Shown here piece after piece: positions 1 to 12,465 of a DNA stretch of 64,000 nt. Source of the DNA: Pseudocercospora fijiensis CIRAD86 (lineage: Eukaryota; Ascomycota; Dothideomycetes; Mycosphaerellales; Mycosphaerellaceae); NCBI RefSeq assembly GCF_000340215.1, contig NW_006921536.1, positions 3,847,664-3,911,663 on the forward strand. The letters run 5' to 3'. The notes under the pieces were generated by a model, which worked only from the letters and a program-made list of their open reading frames with translations, did not search any database and was not told the origin of the DNA. How positions within the stretch are numbered: position 1 is the first letter of the stretch; each line of letters starts with the position of its first letter. A program made the position numbers and the translations under genes.

Positions 1-3000
1 CCTGCCTAGTCCGTATTTAGGTAAATAGCCTTACTACCTTAGGAGGTATTCCTTCTTGCCTTTCCTAGTCCGGTACTATAGGATACGTTCTATAGACTAC
101 AGTTCTTTACTATTAGCTAAGACTTCTTCTGACTTAGTAGGCGCTTCATCGCCTTCGCGTTAATAGTATAGCTTAAGGAGGGATACATAGAAGGTGTTAT
201 AGATAGTGTAATAGGGTAGAAGCTATAACTAGTAGGCCTATATACCCTTCGGTTCCCGGATACGGAATGGGCTAATGTATCTTAGTGCAAGCTTAGGCCT
301 TGTTTTACTATTAGGCGATAGGTGTTTGCGGATGCGGAGGTTCTTAGTACTAAGCATAACTATATCGCCTTGTTTAAAGGTTATTAGTATATAACGCTTA
401 TCGTAGTAGGCCTTTTAGTATTCTTAAGCCTTTGTTAACTTCTTAGCTATCTTAGTATAGATTTCTCGTATCTTCTAGACACGTTCTATTGCCGCTAGTA
501 TCTCTAGTACTTGACGCGCTTCCCTTTCCTTACGCTCGGCCTCGAGCGAGGTAAATAGATCTTATAGCAACGCGGCGTTTTGACCTATTATAGCTATATA
601 TAGTGAAACCTTAGTTAATAAGTGTATACTGTTATTGTATACGAATTCTATAGGTTATAGGAGATTGACCCAATCCTTAGGGTTCTCGTTAATATAACTG
701 CGCAGGTACTGCTATAGGGTAGCATTCTGTCTCTCTGTTTAACCGTTAGTCTATAGATAGAAGGCTATTAATAGCCGATGCTTTAGTCTTAGCTATAGGT
801 ATATTTCGCTCTAATAGTGCGATATAAATGTCGAGCCCCTATCGGAGACTATCCCCTTAGGGGTTCCCTAATAGGTATAGAAGATATTAGTCTATAGCGC
901 CTCTACTATATTAATAGTAGTCTAATCCTTGCGCGCCGGGATGTATCGAGCGCCTTTAGTAAATCGATCTACTATAACAAGGATAGCATTATATACGTCC
1001 TTGCTGCCCCTACGTTTAGTAGGCGGAAGGCCTGTAATAAAGTCTATTATAAGCTCTGCAAATAGCTTATAAGGGATTAGTAAGGAGGACAACTCGCTAA
1101 AAGGCTAATGCTTTAGTGCCTTAATACGTTAGCATACGGTATACGTATTAACGTATTCCTTTATGTCCCGCTTACTATTTAGCTAGTAGTATATACGCGA
1201 TAGTAGCTCGTGCGACCTCTCTATACTATAGTAACCGGTAAGCTTACTATTATAGTATCGCTTAAGAAGTTCTTGTCGGATCGAATATTTAGCGGGGATA
1301 TAGTATCTGCCCTTAAACTTCAAATAACCTTTGTTATCGACCGACTAGTTACTCTTACTAGATCGAGTCGTTCGCCTACTTATAAGCTTGTCGATACGTT
1401 TAGTAGCAAAGGCGTCCCTCTACTAAGTACGTAATAGCTTATCTATAAACGATTAACTATCCCTATTTGTAAGGTTATTTAATAGCACCCTCGCTATTAA
1501 ACGAGGTACGCATTATATATATCTAATAGTACTAGTAGCCGGATTAACTATAGTAGTGCTATCGCTGTTACTATATATTGCGATGTCGACTAGGGAGTTA
1601 TTATAACTTCTCCTATCTATGTCCTTAGCCCTTGCCTTAGTACGCACTATTAATATAGTAAGAGCATTAATATACTTTAAGCCGTCGCGGAGTCCGGTAA
1701 GCCGCTTATCCTACGCTTGCTTATTAACAATACGGGCTATAGCAATCTTATACTATAGGGTTAGAAACAATAAATTGATGGATTGCTAAGTCCCGCTATC
1801 GTAATTAGGTCGCCTCGATAGGCTATTAGCAGGGTTGCTTACGCCTAGCCGATATAATACATTAAAATCAAACCTAGCGAGGTAGACGGCCTATCTAGCC
1901 TATCGACCTATAACCCTAGTAACCTTCGTAATTCTACGGAGGTTGTTATAGTCTGTATAGACCTAAATAGTATGCTATACACTATCGAGATAGTAGCGCT
2001 AGTGCTTAAAGGCTTCTACGATTGCTAAGAGTTCTTATTCGTAGGTCTCGTAGCGACGCTTAGTATCGATTATCTTCCTCGAGAAGAAGGCAATCGGGTA
2101 CTAGTAATAGTTATTATCTAATTGCTATAACATAATAGCCGATATAGCGAACTGTAAAGCGTTAGTCTTAATACGGATTAGTTTGCTTAGTACGAAGTAG
2201 TATAACAAGGGGACTTTAGTAAAGCGCTTCTTTAAACCGTTAAAAGCGGCTTGTACTCTGTTAGTCTATTTAAACTCTCTAGATAGATTGGCCTTAGTTT
2301 TAGTAAGCTCAGTTAGGGGTATTACATACCGTAAATAGCCCTTAATAAAGCGACGATAGAAATTAGCGAAGCCGAGGAACGATTGAAGCTCCTTAATACT
2401 AGTAGGTATTAGCTACTTAGTAATAGTCTTAATCTGGTTAGGATTAGCCTTAACACCCTCGGTAGACACGAGGAAACTAAGAAAGGACACCTCTTTAGTA
2501 GCAAAGGTACATTTAGAAGGCTTGCAATACAGTCTATATACCTTTAAACGATCGAGTACCTTACGGACTATAGCCTAGTACTCCGCAATGTTAGGTAAGT
2601 ATATATAGACTAGGATATCGTCTAGGTAAACTATACAGAGGTAGTCTAATAGGCCTAATAGGGCCCGATTAATATAGGACTAGAATGTCGTAGGGGCGTT
2701 AGCTAAGCCGAATAGCATAACTAAGTACTCGAAATAGCTATAGCGAGTACGAAAGGCTGTCTTCTATTTATCGCCCTTGCGAATACAGATGCGGTAATAG
2801 GCGTCCTTAATGTCTAATATAGTATAGTAATAGGCGCTAGAAAGGCGATCGAGGGTTTTATTAATAAGCGGAAGTGGACAGCGGTCTTTAATAGTAACAG
2901 CGTTAAGCCTACGATAGTCGACATATAGGCGCAGGCTACTATCCTTCTTTAGTACGAACAGGATAGGTACACTAGCAGGGCTATTACTATACCGTATCCG

Positions 3001-3870
3001 GCTATTAGCTAGGTTTTCTTCTAAGTACTTATATAAGACAGCAAGCTCTCGTTTACTAAGGTTGTAGAGGGGCCTAAAAGGGACCTCTTTGCCCTCTATA
3101 ATATTAATCTTATAATCCGTCTCTTTGAATATAGGCAATATCGATGCTAGGTAGTGTTTAAACACCTCGATATAGGTCTCCCTAATAGTCTAGGGTATGC
3201 GAGCGAGCTAGTTAGGGTCTATACTATTAGGAGGCACAGGTTTATCGTTATTACTACCGAGTAGGTCGGTAGTCGGATTAGCTAGAGTTAGGTTGCTAAT
3301 AAATAGGACCCTAATATCGTTAGGGCACTCGCTAACGTCGATGTGTTTAATATCCTCTTTCCTAGCGATTCTAAATCGCTACTTCTAGATGCCTAAGTCT
3401 ATAACTATAGCGTAGTATTTAAGAATAGGGTTGCTAATAACAATATCGGATAGGAGACTGTCTATGTCTACTACGTAGGCAGTAAAGTTTAGTAGGCGCT
3501 TATTACTAAGGTCGTCCTTTAGGGCTATATAAACATAGTAGGCCCTATAGGTTAAGTGCCGAGCGTTATTAAACTAAGCAAGGGTTAGCAGGTTAGTCCT
3601 AGGCAATTGTCGAAGGTCTAATTGCTTAGCTAGGCGATAGTTGATAAGGGCACTAACTCTATTTCCTAGGTCTAGCGTAACCTAGGTTTTATAATTGTTC
3701 CTATATATATCCCCTACGAGACAGGTACGTGTAATAGCTAGTACAATGTCGATAGTCTTACGCTGTACAAGGCTAACAGTTAGTACGGCGCTTATTCTTT
3801 TTTCGACTAATTAGAAGGTTAGCCTATAGGGGTAGCGTTAGCTACTAAAAGGGTTTTTCGGTGCTTAGCG
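1..3870 (-). pseudogene. Gypsy-A pol pseudogene (RT, RNase H, integrase, chromodomain)
   Basis: The longest open piece (2764-3165) reads as the N-terminal part of a gypsy reverse transcriptase, with VDYRRLNAVTIKDRCPLP and the ILDIKDAYYRI segment. The catalytic YLDD is intact at 2617-2628, followed by ILV. RNase H follows at about 1800-2150. Integrase spans about 700-1700, with a TNG-stop-TERQNA block near 740-765 where Gln is expected at the stop. The window opens inside a chromodomain (1-80), where YLLR is followed by two stops and GYLPKY; chromodomains usually have Trp there. Stops are overwhelmingly TAG or TAA at expected Gln or Trp positions. The ancestral gene would have encoded replication and chromatin-targeted integration; no function remains. 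Confidence 0.88.
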
Positions 3871-5153
3871 GTAGTACGGTCGACTCGGGCCTAATCCCTA
3901 GGTTTATCGCATTAGCCTAGTAGATAGCTAGTACTGTTACAATTGAAGCATTTTAATCCGGTTAGGAGGTTGCTATAGCTATTGTTATTAGCAGAGCGGT
4001 TAGTACTATAGGGATACGAGCCCCTTCTACGACCCCTATCGCAGCCTCCTTTATATAGCCGTCGGCTACGGCCCCTTCTACGGTTATTGTTGTTGCTACC
4101 TCTATTATTAGCATTAGTGTTATTCTAATACGAACCTTGATTGTTGCCTCCCTAGCTACGATAGGTAGATAGTCGTATCTTAGATTCTAACCGTTACTAT
4201 AGCTATACTATACGCTCTATAGTTTCTACTTTAATTATGAATTGAATTCGTATAAGATTAGCCTATTCGAACACACGGCGGCGGTCCAATTTAAGGATAA
4301 GCTCCTACCTCAATTTAGGGCGTATTTCGGAGATCTATACAGAATCGGTTTTAGCCGGAAGGTTATCTTCGAGGGTCTTTAAATAGGCTTTAAATAAGCG
4401 AGCCGATTAATTAGTCTTTTGTTTAGCTCGAAGGTACTAGTCCTAAGCGTGTTATTGCCTTAGTATAGGGTTCCTAAGGGTGTCTAGTATAATAGTCTTA
4501 TAGGTTTTCTACTAAATAGTAGTCTAGTTACTAAGGGAGTCGAAGTGATTATCCTAAGTGCGTTTTAGGTCGCTATTGATATACTACATAGCGTATACGA
4601 CTAAGGAATAGTCATCTAGCAGCGCTCTTAGTGCGTTGCGCTAGTTAAGCTTATAGTCGCGAATGTAGTCGTTGTATTGCTTCCGACTAGAGCTATCGAA
4701 TATAGTACAATCCTTAAGTTTAGTATCCTTCTTTTATATAGAGGGTACTGCTACTAGTCCTAGCTTAGCAGTAGTTGTTAGGGCTTCCTATAAGCGTCGA
4801 ATCTCGAGGAGATTATCCCTTAGCTATTGTTCTTGTCGTAAGGTAGTAAGCCTGTTCTAAGTAGCTTCTTAAAGTCTCGCTACTAGCTAAGGGCTAAAGG
4901 CTAGCTAGCTATATCGTCGATTAACAATGTTGTTAAGAATATCGTTAATAGGCAATTCTAGATTATTACCTAGAATTACAGGTTCTTCTTTAGTAGGCTC
5001 TCCGGCAGGCTCTTTAGTAGGAGGCACTTTAGTAGGTGCTTTAGCAGGCACTTCGGTAGGTACTATACTACTAGCGTTGTCGTTGCTAGCGCTACTAGCG
5101 GCAGTACGGTTGTTGTTGCTTCGTAATAAGCCGGCTATTATAAGGGGTAACAC
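3870..5153 (-). pseudogene. Gypsy-A gag pseudogene with a damaged zinc knuckle
   Basis: This is the capsid/nucleocapsid part of Gypsy-A. A CX2CX4HX4C knuckle is visible at 3909-3950 as C-F-N-C-NSTS-Y-LLG-stop-C. The His has become Tyr and a Gln-like position has become a stop, both CA-to-TA changes. Upstream, an open stretch begins with ATG at 5153 and runs to 4905. It contains a Pro/Thr/Lys-rich repeat (units such as APTKVP) encoded at about 4985-5065. An Arg-rich segment at about 4020-4180 precedes the knuckle region. The ATG at 5153 is the likely gag start, since no coding-like sequence is seen to its right. Confidence 0.75.
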
Positions 5154-5600
5154 TAATAATGTATTATAAGCCCCTAAGATGCGGATATAGCGGAATTAGT
5201 AGATATCGGCTTAGTACGATTGACTTAGTATAATAGGCCGTATAGAAGACCTTGCTTAATGATTAGTACGGTTATTCTAATAGAATAGTACGTATAGATC
5301 CCGCCTCGGGCGCAATATAGTTAGATTAACGGTTTTCGTAGCTATACCGCTAAAAGCTTGAAATAAGGACTATCTAGCTACTACCCTTAAAGGGTAGATC
5401 GAATACTATATAAGAAGGGTATATTAGCAGGTAGATAGGGTAGTAGTAGGTATAGGTAGTATTCGATAGAGAACTAGGAGGAGAAGGAGGAAGGCAGGCT
5501 AGTTAGCCTAACGCTAAGCGCCAAGCCCTACCTAAGGCACTAAGACCCTAGCTTCACTCGAGCTAGTTACATACTAATTACGTATAGCCTCTAACACCTA
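5154..5600 (-). other. Probable Gypsy-A leader and 5' LTR area (ends not resolved)
   Basis: This stretch lies directly upstream of the gag start and has the same CA/TG-poor composition. By position it should contain the primer-binding site and 5' LTR. The matching 3' LTR is outside the window, so the ends cannot be set. No gene is seen. Confidence 0.4.
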
Positions 5601-6960
5601 GCCTTACTAAGATCCTTCTTTCTAATACTGTATTTAATATTAGCATAGGGTTTAGGGTGTTTTTAAGGTAGGGCAGTAATGCTCTGCTTAGCTAGCTAGT
5701 GTTCTAGTTTAGCTATAGCATTATTAATAGCATTTAGCCTATCCCTATTCTTAAATTGGATCTTATTAACCTAAATAGCTTGTCTCCTAAAGTATTCCTC
5801 TCTAGTTAAGCTTATCCCTAACATTACTTTTCAATCCTATAAGAATCCTTATATTTAAGTAGCCGATGTCTAGTCGGGGCCTAAGCCTAAACTATAAGGC
5901 TTATAGGTTATAAAGGAACTTCCTAGTAGAAGTCTGCTACCTTATACTATTAAACTTCCGCTTCTGCTTTTTATTCTAGTCTATATTAATATACTAGGTT
6001 CTAAGACCTTCTAAGGTTTAGATAAATAAGCCTTCTCTTAAGGTTAGAGGGATAGTCTTATATATAACCTAGTATTGTCTCTAGAAGACTTAAGGTTGTC
6101 TAGCAAGCAAGGCAGAAGCAACAGCCATCTTCTACAGCCCAGAAATATACATCCCAATACTGCATTCCTCTAAGGCATCTAGACAAGTCTTAACCTCCTT
6201 AATAATTAATCTAATCCTTATATTTATTATTTCTTATAGAGGCATTAAATTTGCGTAGGGTTTTAATTCTAATCCCCTTAATAATGCCCTAATACTCTTC
6301 TTCTAGTTAAGCATCCCCTATTTCCTAATTATTAGGGGTATAAATAGGTCCTAGAGTATAAGGAGGAGGAGTTAAATTAGGTAGTTAGCCTGCTTACTAG
6401 GTTATAGGCTACTGCTAATTAGCAGGCCTAGCTTATAGTTATTAAAAACTAGGCAAGTTAGCTAATAGCTTAGGATGTTAGGCAAAGTATAGGAGGGTTC
6501 TTAAGGTATTAAGAGCCTTATTAGCTATCTAGGGGGTAATTTTATACCTAGCTATATCTATATCGTATTCTATAGTTCTAGACTATAGTTTAGTGCAAGC
6601 GAGTAAATAGATAAGATAATAGTAATTAAACAAGAGGGTTCTAAGTATAATATATAGTAGAGATATTTAATAATAAAGCCCCTAGGCTTAGTACTAATAT
6701 TTAGAGGGCAAGTTAGAAGGCTAATACTATCGAAATAGGATTAGATAAGGTAGTACTACTAGGTAGGAGATCTCTGCTACTAGGGCTTGATTTTTATAAT
6801 AGGAGCTAGGCTATATATATATACTAGTTCTTAGCCCTTAATTCCTAATCTAGTATTGCTAATATATTGCTAATACGAGTAGCCTTAGAAATACTATCTA
6901 ACTCATTTTGACTGCTAAGATAATCCTAGTTATTAACCCAGGCTTAGTAAGGATCCCTTA
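5600..6960. repeat. Unclassified degenerate repeat, CpG-poor
   Basis: A 1.36-kb block differs from its neighbours: CG is rare here but common on both sides. CA and TG are also scarce. Reading all frames gives only short fragments and I recognise no domain. A 10-bp inverted pair (CCTTACTAAG near 5600 and its complement near 6945) could be remnant termini but is too short to rely on. It may be an older mobile element that lost CpG by another process. Confidence 0.4.
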
Positions 6961-7098
6961 TACGCCCTAGGCGTAGACTAGTGTAAGCCTACGTAGCGAG
7001 CTTAAACACATCTCGAGCTGCGCGCCCGGGTGTCTATATATTAGCAACTCGCGCTAATTGGCTTGACCTACTTTTACCCCGGTCCTACCCCCTACTTC

Positions 7099-7114
7099 GA
7101 GTTGCTAGCAACTC
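7099..7114. repeat. Left subterminal 16-bp palindrome of the hAT-like element
   Basis: GAGTTGCTAGCAACTC is a perfect palindrome 71 bp inside the left end. It is undamaged although the element interior is RIP-like. It is repeated near the other end, so a transposase-binding role is plausible but inferred. Confidence 0.7.
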
Positions 7115-7900
7115 CCCTAATAAAATTAGTTGAAATGTGCTTTAAATTCGAAAGGGCTTTAGGAATATAGTAATTTCGAAGGTCGCTAGCGATAACTTAA
7201 TAAAGCTAAAGTTAACGTATAGTATAGCCGTTGCGCTAAATCCGAGGTATATCTACTTGCTCTTGCCTTATTGTCTATTGCCGCCGCCGCTATTGCCTCT
7301 ATTATATAGATTACTACTAAAAGTCCTACTATTAAACAGCCGCCGCTAGTCTTCTAGTAAGAATCGCCGGTCGTTAATAAACACGCGTGCCTGTTAGTTA
7401 CTAAGTTGTAATATATCGATTAGCGGCGACTGTTATAGTATATATTGTCGTAGGTCTAATAGCTATAGTATTAGTATATTCGCGACGACTATTAAATAGC
7501 GAAGACCGCTCGGTATAGTAGGCGCAAATAGAAGGCGCTATTAGTAAAGGACTTAGCGCATAACGTCTATTAAACTGCCGTCGTTTAAGGAAGGTATACT
7601 ATATCGATAGGTGCCGTCGCCTACGTAGTTATACTGTCGCCTATATAGTAGCGCTATATTAGTCTCTAGCCTTCTATATCCGTCTTAATATCCTCTTCGA
7701 GGGTAAAAACGCGCTATCGAAGCTTCTTAAGGTCGGCGACGTCGCTAGGTATAGATACGTCTATATTAGTAGACGTTAGTAGCCGTTATATAATATAGGC
7801 GATATAGAATAGGAAATATAGGAGGAATTTAGGAATAGTAGAGATGTGGGTTTGCCAAGACTACGATTTGTATAAGGTTTAGCGGGGCTTAGTAGGGCTG

Positions 7901-7916
7901 GAGTTGCTAGCAACTC
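7901..7916. repeat. Right subterminal 16-bp palindrome of the hAT-like element
   Basis: Identical to the palindrome at 7099-7114 and located 56 bp inside the right end. The symmetrical placement supports the element boundaries. Confidence 0.7.
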
Positions 7917-7987
7917 CGACTGGCCTGTGCCACGTCCGTGCCACCCCTGGAGTTGCTGATATATAGATACTCGCGCGCCCATGTAAG

Positions 7988-8760
7988 ATGACTAACAAAG
8001 CAATGAGCAACAACCCAGGAAGAAAGGCTATCCACCGTACACCACGTCCACGGCGGCTGTGTTGCGCGGAATTCCTACGGCTCTGGCCATTCGAGGCTCC
8101 ATACCATCGCGAAGGCCGGGATGTGTTTTTGGACCTGACATATTTTAGGCCTTGGTTGTTCTGCAGCTATGGTATCGCAGCATTGTTCCTCGCCCGTGTT
8201 GCTGTCATTGTAATTCCCGGTATACGAGAAGTCAACATGCTTGCAGATGATATGAGTCGGAGTCAGCGCCCTGGGATGGACTGGCATGGCTCTATACTCG
8301 GCGTCACCGGTCTGGTCCTGATAAACGTGGCCTGGAACAATACCCCAGCATACGGCTGGGCAACGCCACACGTCTAGTTTCTGCTCGTCGTAGGTGTCCT
8401 TGCGCTGATTACCTTCTTCTGTGTTGAGTCTCGTGCGTCGTCAACAATCTTACCTCTCAGCCAACTCACATAGACGGTGTCGTATCCTCGGCTGCTTCTC
8501 GCCTGCGGTTGGGGCTCATTTGGCATCGGCTGTACTATATCTTTTGATTTCTTTTCGAGCTTCGCCACCCGACACCTCTTGCCATGTTGGCGTATATCAC
8601 ATACGTTCTGGTATGCTGGCTGCTAGCAGCTAGAACTTCCGGATTGCTCTTGACGCACGCTCCAAAGGCCTTCATCATGATGCTCTGTCTCCGCACAGAC
8701 CCTCCCGCTTCCGGCTTGCCGCCCTCGCTTGCGAGGGTCTGAAGCCAAATCCACTAAAAG
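7988..8760 (+). pseudogene. Broken fragment of a major facilitator superfamily (MFS) transporter
   Basis: One plus-strand frame carries MFS-like helices. MDWHGSILGVTGLVLINVAW, then a GWATPHV segment, then FLLVVGVLALITFFCVE resemble the middle of fungal drug:H+ antiporter (DHA2-type) proteins. Further on, LLLACGWGSFGIGC continues the match. TAG stops interrupt the frame near 8376 and 8473, and the last part before 8760 loses similarity. The ATG at 7988 lies 16 bp past the hAT-like element and does not look like a native start, so the 5' part of the gene is missing. Base composition is normal with CA and TG present, unlike both flanks. The ancestral protein would have been a plasma-membrane exporter; the exact subfamily is inferred from a few helices. 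Confidence 0.6.
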
Positions 8761-9800
8761 TGCAGATTTCTAGCTAACTGTATAGAAACTTTCAGCATTT
8801 GGCGAAATATATTAATCTGAATGGTGCATTCGATAGCGCGTATAAAGGGAAGACGATACATACTAATATTATATACATACGACGTTATAGTATAGTATAA
8901 CTACGTTTCTCCCTAAGCCGGTTAGCTATAGCTAGCCGCTAGAGGCTAGATCTGCTATATGCCGTATATCGCACTTTGTCGCATAACATTAACACCTATA
9001 TTACTATATAGAGCGTGTAATTCTAAGTATCTTTAATATAGCGACAATTATTAGAAAGTATAGTTATACTAAAGTATTAAACAAGTAGTAAAGCCCTTCT
9101 AACTAGGCTAAAATAGTTAATTGTCGCTTTGCAGTATTTTCCTATAAAACATATATTATCTAAAAGAGCGGCTAATTCTAAGTATAAATAATAGTAATAC
9201 CGGAAGTGTCCGGTATAGTAGTATTAAGATATTACGAATGCGCTAAAGCTACTTAAATAGCTTAAAGCCGGCTTCTTAGTATATATACCTATTCTATATA
9301 GACTAGTCGCTTACAACGCTAACGCTATTAAATACCTCTATATATAACAGGAGTACAATTCTAAGTCGGCGCTATCTATCTATACCGGTTTAAAGTATGT
9401 GTCGTACTACGTTGTTATACTACTTATCGATATTAATTACGCCTCGGACGAAGCTAATCTAGCTCGCGCTAGAAGGTAGCGACTAAGTTCTTCTTAGGAC
9501 TATTAATAATATACTAATAGATACTGTCGCGGTCGATGTTAGAGGTACTATATTCGAAGGTAATTATATTAGCACCTATAGTCGCGAGACTCGGAGTAGA
9601 AGCTCGCTTAAAGATAGCTAGTCTAGAGGTTAAAAAGGTAGATATCGAGTCGATCTTAAAGATAGGCTGCTATCGCGTTATATATATACGTACGTATTGT
9701 TTATATATATACACATTCGACTAAGGAAGGTTCTAGGTCCGACTAAAATCAAAGAAGCGGTGCGGGTATTAATATGCGGCGAATACAGGTTCCGTGTCCG
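8761..9800. other. No gene recognised; transition into a RIP-damaged block
   Basis: About 70 bp of ordinary sequence after the MFS fragment gives way near 8830 to CA/TG-depleted DNA. Short open stretches exist (for example 9536-9724) but resemble nothing I know. This may be the upstream part of the degenerate gene that follows. Confidence 0.4.
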
Positions 9801-11604
9801 TACGCTTTTATATACAACGCGACGCGTTTAAAACGCTATACCTAATACCGCCCTTCTATCTCTATTTCTATACCTCAAAGTCTTCTATACTATAGCCGAA
9901 GTTAATCTCCTATTCCTCGTTCTGCTATATAATACTAACCGACTCGATACTACGAATACCGCCGCTATAGATATAGCTATAGGCGGTACTAGCGATGCTA
10001 GCCTACTTAACAATATATCGAGCGATATAGGCGGCGCCCTTCCGAATTAGCATAAGTAAGAGATTAGTAACCGTAAGACCGAGCTCCGCCGCTAGTAGCG
10101 CGCTCGTTAGAAGGCACGAGAATAAGAGATTAAGTAGGTAGTACGTACTCGTAATCGCCTTCGTCTACGCAATATACTACCTATTTAGCGCTTAGATCCG
10201 ATCGAGCTCGACGACGACGACGATAGTAAGACTAATAAGGACGAGTACGATTTAGAGGCCTAAGAGCAGGATAATAAGCTTAGTAAGGATAAGCTTAAGG
10301 CCGAGCAGAATGCTAGTTTTTCGGCCGATTACGACCTAGCGGCGGATAGCGATAACTAGGACGATATCGAGTCGGACGAGGAAGAAGAAGAGCCGCAGCG
10401 ACTAGGTTATAGCAAGTATAGTAAGACTCGCGGTAGGAAGAAAGGTCCGAATTCGTATAAGAAGTAGCGCAAGGCTCGCCGCAATAATTAAGAGAAGTTT
10501 AAGATTATTATATAGATACTGCGCGACGAATATATATTAATAGCTAAGCTTGTTTCGATGTATATCGGTATCGTAGGTATACGAGATTATCGGCTAAAGG
10601 TTACTAAGTTAATTAAGAAGGGCCTGCTATAAGAAGGTCTTATAAGCACTAAGGTCCTACGTATAGAGCTAAAGCGACTTGTTAGCAAGAAGTTCTTTAA
10701 TAAGTACAATCTAGAGAATATATCCGAAGAACTAGAAGCCTAGGAGGACGTTACTCTTCTCGAAGAAATAGACTAGCTTATTAAAGACACTATACTAACT
10801 TAGCATCGGCTTCTGCGGTCTCTTCTACCTAACTAGGTATACAGTATAAAGAAGATTAAGGCCGGTCTCGATATAGAGGCGGAGGTAGAGGCGGGTCGTT
10901 CTAGTACGGCTAGCGATAGAGATAATAATGCTTAGGCTTAGGAGGACATTATTAGCGATAAGTACAACCGGATCTAGAAGCGTATTATAACTATAACCTA
11001 TATCGCTACCCGGTCTATTGCTCTTAAGAAGTTAGCCTAGTTTAGTAAGAAGTTCGGCTTGTACCTCTATACTAGCGGTATTAAGGCTCGTATCGTTAAT
11101 ATACTAAGCGTAATAGGTATCTGTCTATCTTTCCGTACGCTATAGCGTCTATCGCGGAAGACAGCTTGGGCTTATCGTATATATATCGTTAAGAAGGTTA
11201 AGACTAATCGCCGCTAGGTACTTATATACGATAATTACTATAACCGAACGAATATTCGTAGCACTTAGACCTATAGAAGCAATACTAAGTAGGAGAATTG
11301 GACGACCTCTTATCTCGCATTCTATCTAGAGATCCCCGAAGGTAGTCTAACTCGGGATATGCTAGACTATTCTAAGAAGCTAAACGTACGACAGATTATT
11401 CGCGATATATCTAATAATCTATATAAGAAGTCTACCTCTTACTATCTTATCGACTAGGCACTTAGTAAGGTGTTTCCGAGTATCTAGGAGTGCTTTAAGG
11501 AGTTTGACTTCCCCGACGTAGAGCAGGCTAAGAAGAAAAAGAAGAAGAAGACATAGACACCTTAGCGTACGGGCATAAGACGCAGTAGCCGGCAAACTCC
11601 TCGA

Positions 11605-11655
11605 TAGGAGCTAGAGCCGGAGCTAGAGCTAGAGCTAGAGCTAGAGCTAGAGCTA
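11605..11655 (+). repeat. 6-bp tandem repeat GAGCTA (Glu-Leu array)
   Basis: Repeated GAGCTA units, with one GAGCCG variant at the start, encode alternating Glu-Leu in the degenerate gene. The opposite strand reads as a Ser-rich stretch, which is a by-product. Confidence 0.85.
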
Positions 11656-12330
11656 CTAGAAGAGAAGGAGACTAAGCGATTACTCAAGCTCGTTCGTAGA
11701 GGCAGTCTATAATAGCGCTTCGTATAGCGGGCGATCAATATTAAGACTAAAGGCAAGATAGAAATCGTTATATTACCGGTATCTAGATACGATAAGGCCT
11801 CGATCTAGGAGACATATAAAGTCTATAACGATATCTTCTAAGAGTTCCTTAAGCTAGACCCGGACAACGAGGAATATTAGAAATAGGCGCTTATCCTCGT
11901 TATTAGTAATTAGATAACAGCAGTACGCAATCGGAGTGTTAAGCAAGAAAGCATTAAGAGTACCCGCGCGTATAACCGGAAGGAGTTTATCGTCGTTATA
12001 CCGGCTATATTCTACACTAAAATAAACATTAGATATATACTACTTTATACCTATTTCGATAAGAATAGCAAGGGTAAGCCTCTTACTTATAACATCTAGA
12101 AAGATAGATACAACCTAGGTATCCCGCGTATAACTAACAAGCTATAGCACTATATTAACTAGCACGTAATAACTAGCGCCTATAACACTCGCATCGTTAC
12201 GGTATTTATCGCTAAACTCCGCGCGCGTAGCTAGATCGACCGTACTAGTAAGCTAACTAATCTAGTCGTATTAGCATATATAGCTAGTAAGAACTCTAAC
12301 GCTACGGCTGCTTCGGAAGCACCTAGAAAT

Positions 12331-12465
12331 ACTAAAGGTGCTAAAGGTGCTAAAGGTGCTAAAGGTGCTAAAGGTGCTAAAGGTGCTAAAGGTGCTAAAG
12401 GTGCTAAAGGTGCTAAAGGTGCTAAAGGTACTAAAGGTGCTAAAGGTGCTAAAGGTGCTAAAGAC
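12331..12465 (+). repeat. 9-bp tandem repeat GCTAAAGGT, about 15 units
   Basis: Nearly perfect 9-bp units run through this stretch, with one unit reading ACTAAAGGT. In the frame of the surrounding degenerate gene they encode Ala-Lys-Gly repeats. It is nearly free of RIP change because the unit contains no CA and only TG at unit junctions. Confidence 0.95.

Larger units (their letters stand above)
1..5153 (-). mobile_element. Gypsy-A: Ty3/gypsy chromovirus, RIP-damaged, truncated by the window edge
   Basis: A minus-strand LTR retrotransposon is readable as gag (right) then protease, reverse transcriptase, RNase H, integrase and chromodomain (left). This order is that of Ty3/gypsy chromoviruses. 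The left end lies outside the window, so the 3' LTR is not seen. CA and TG are almost absent and many TAG/TAA codons interrupt the frames, as expected of RIP. The site where a LINE entered the related Gypsy-B is uninterrupted here (about 2909-2930), which gives a useful empty-site comparison. The element is certainly inactive. Confidence 0.9.
7028..7972. mobile_element. Non-autonomous hAT-like DNA transposon (about 945 bp)
   Basis: The ends form a 23-bp terminal inverted repeat with 20 matches: the left end starts GGGTGTCTATATATTAGC and the right end (reverse complement) starts GAGTATCTATATATCAGC. All three mismatches are transitions of the RIP type. The 8-bp sequence GCGCGCCC flanks both sides (7020-7027 and 7973-7980), the target-duplication length typical of hAT. 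A perfect 16-bp palindrome, GAGTTGCTAGCAACTC, lies near each end (7099-7114 and 7901-7916), which suits the subterminal motifs that hAT transposases bind. No transposase domain is recognisable inside. Confidence 0.75.

Noticed and set aside
4927..5169. Plus-strand open frame opposite the Gypsy-A gag start
   Set aside because: It mirrors the Pro/Thr-rich repeat of gag on the other strand.
5600..6960. Tc1/mariner-type element based on a 10-bp inverted pair
   Set aside because: The inverted match is only CCTTACTAAG, with no matching target duplication and no transposase motif.
7776..7982. 68-codon open frame inside the hAT-like element
   Set aside because: It runs through the terminal inverted repeat and has no recognisable domain; probably chance.
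11562..11756. Ser-rich minus-strand open frame
   Set aside because: It is the complement of the GAGCTA array in the plus-strand degenerate gene.
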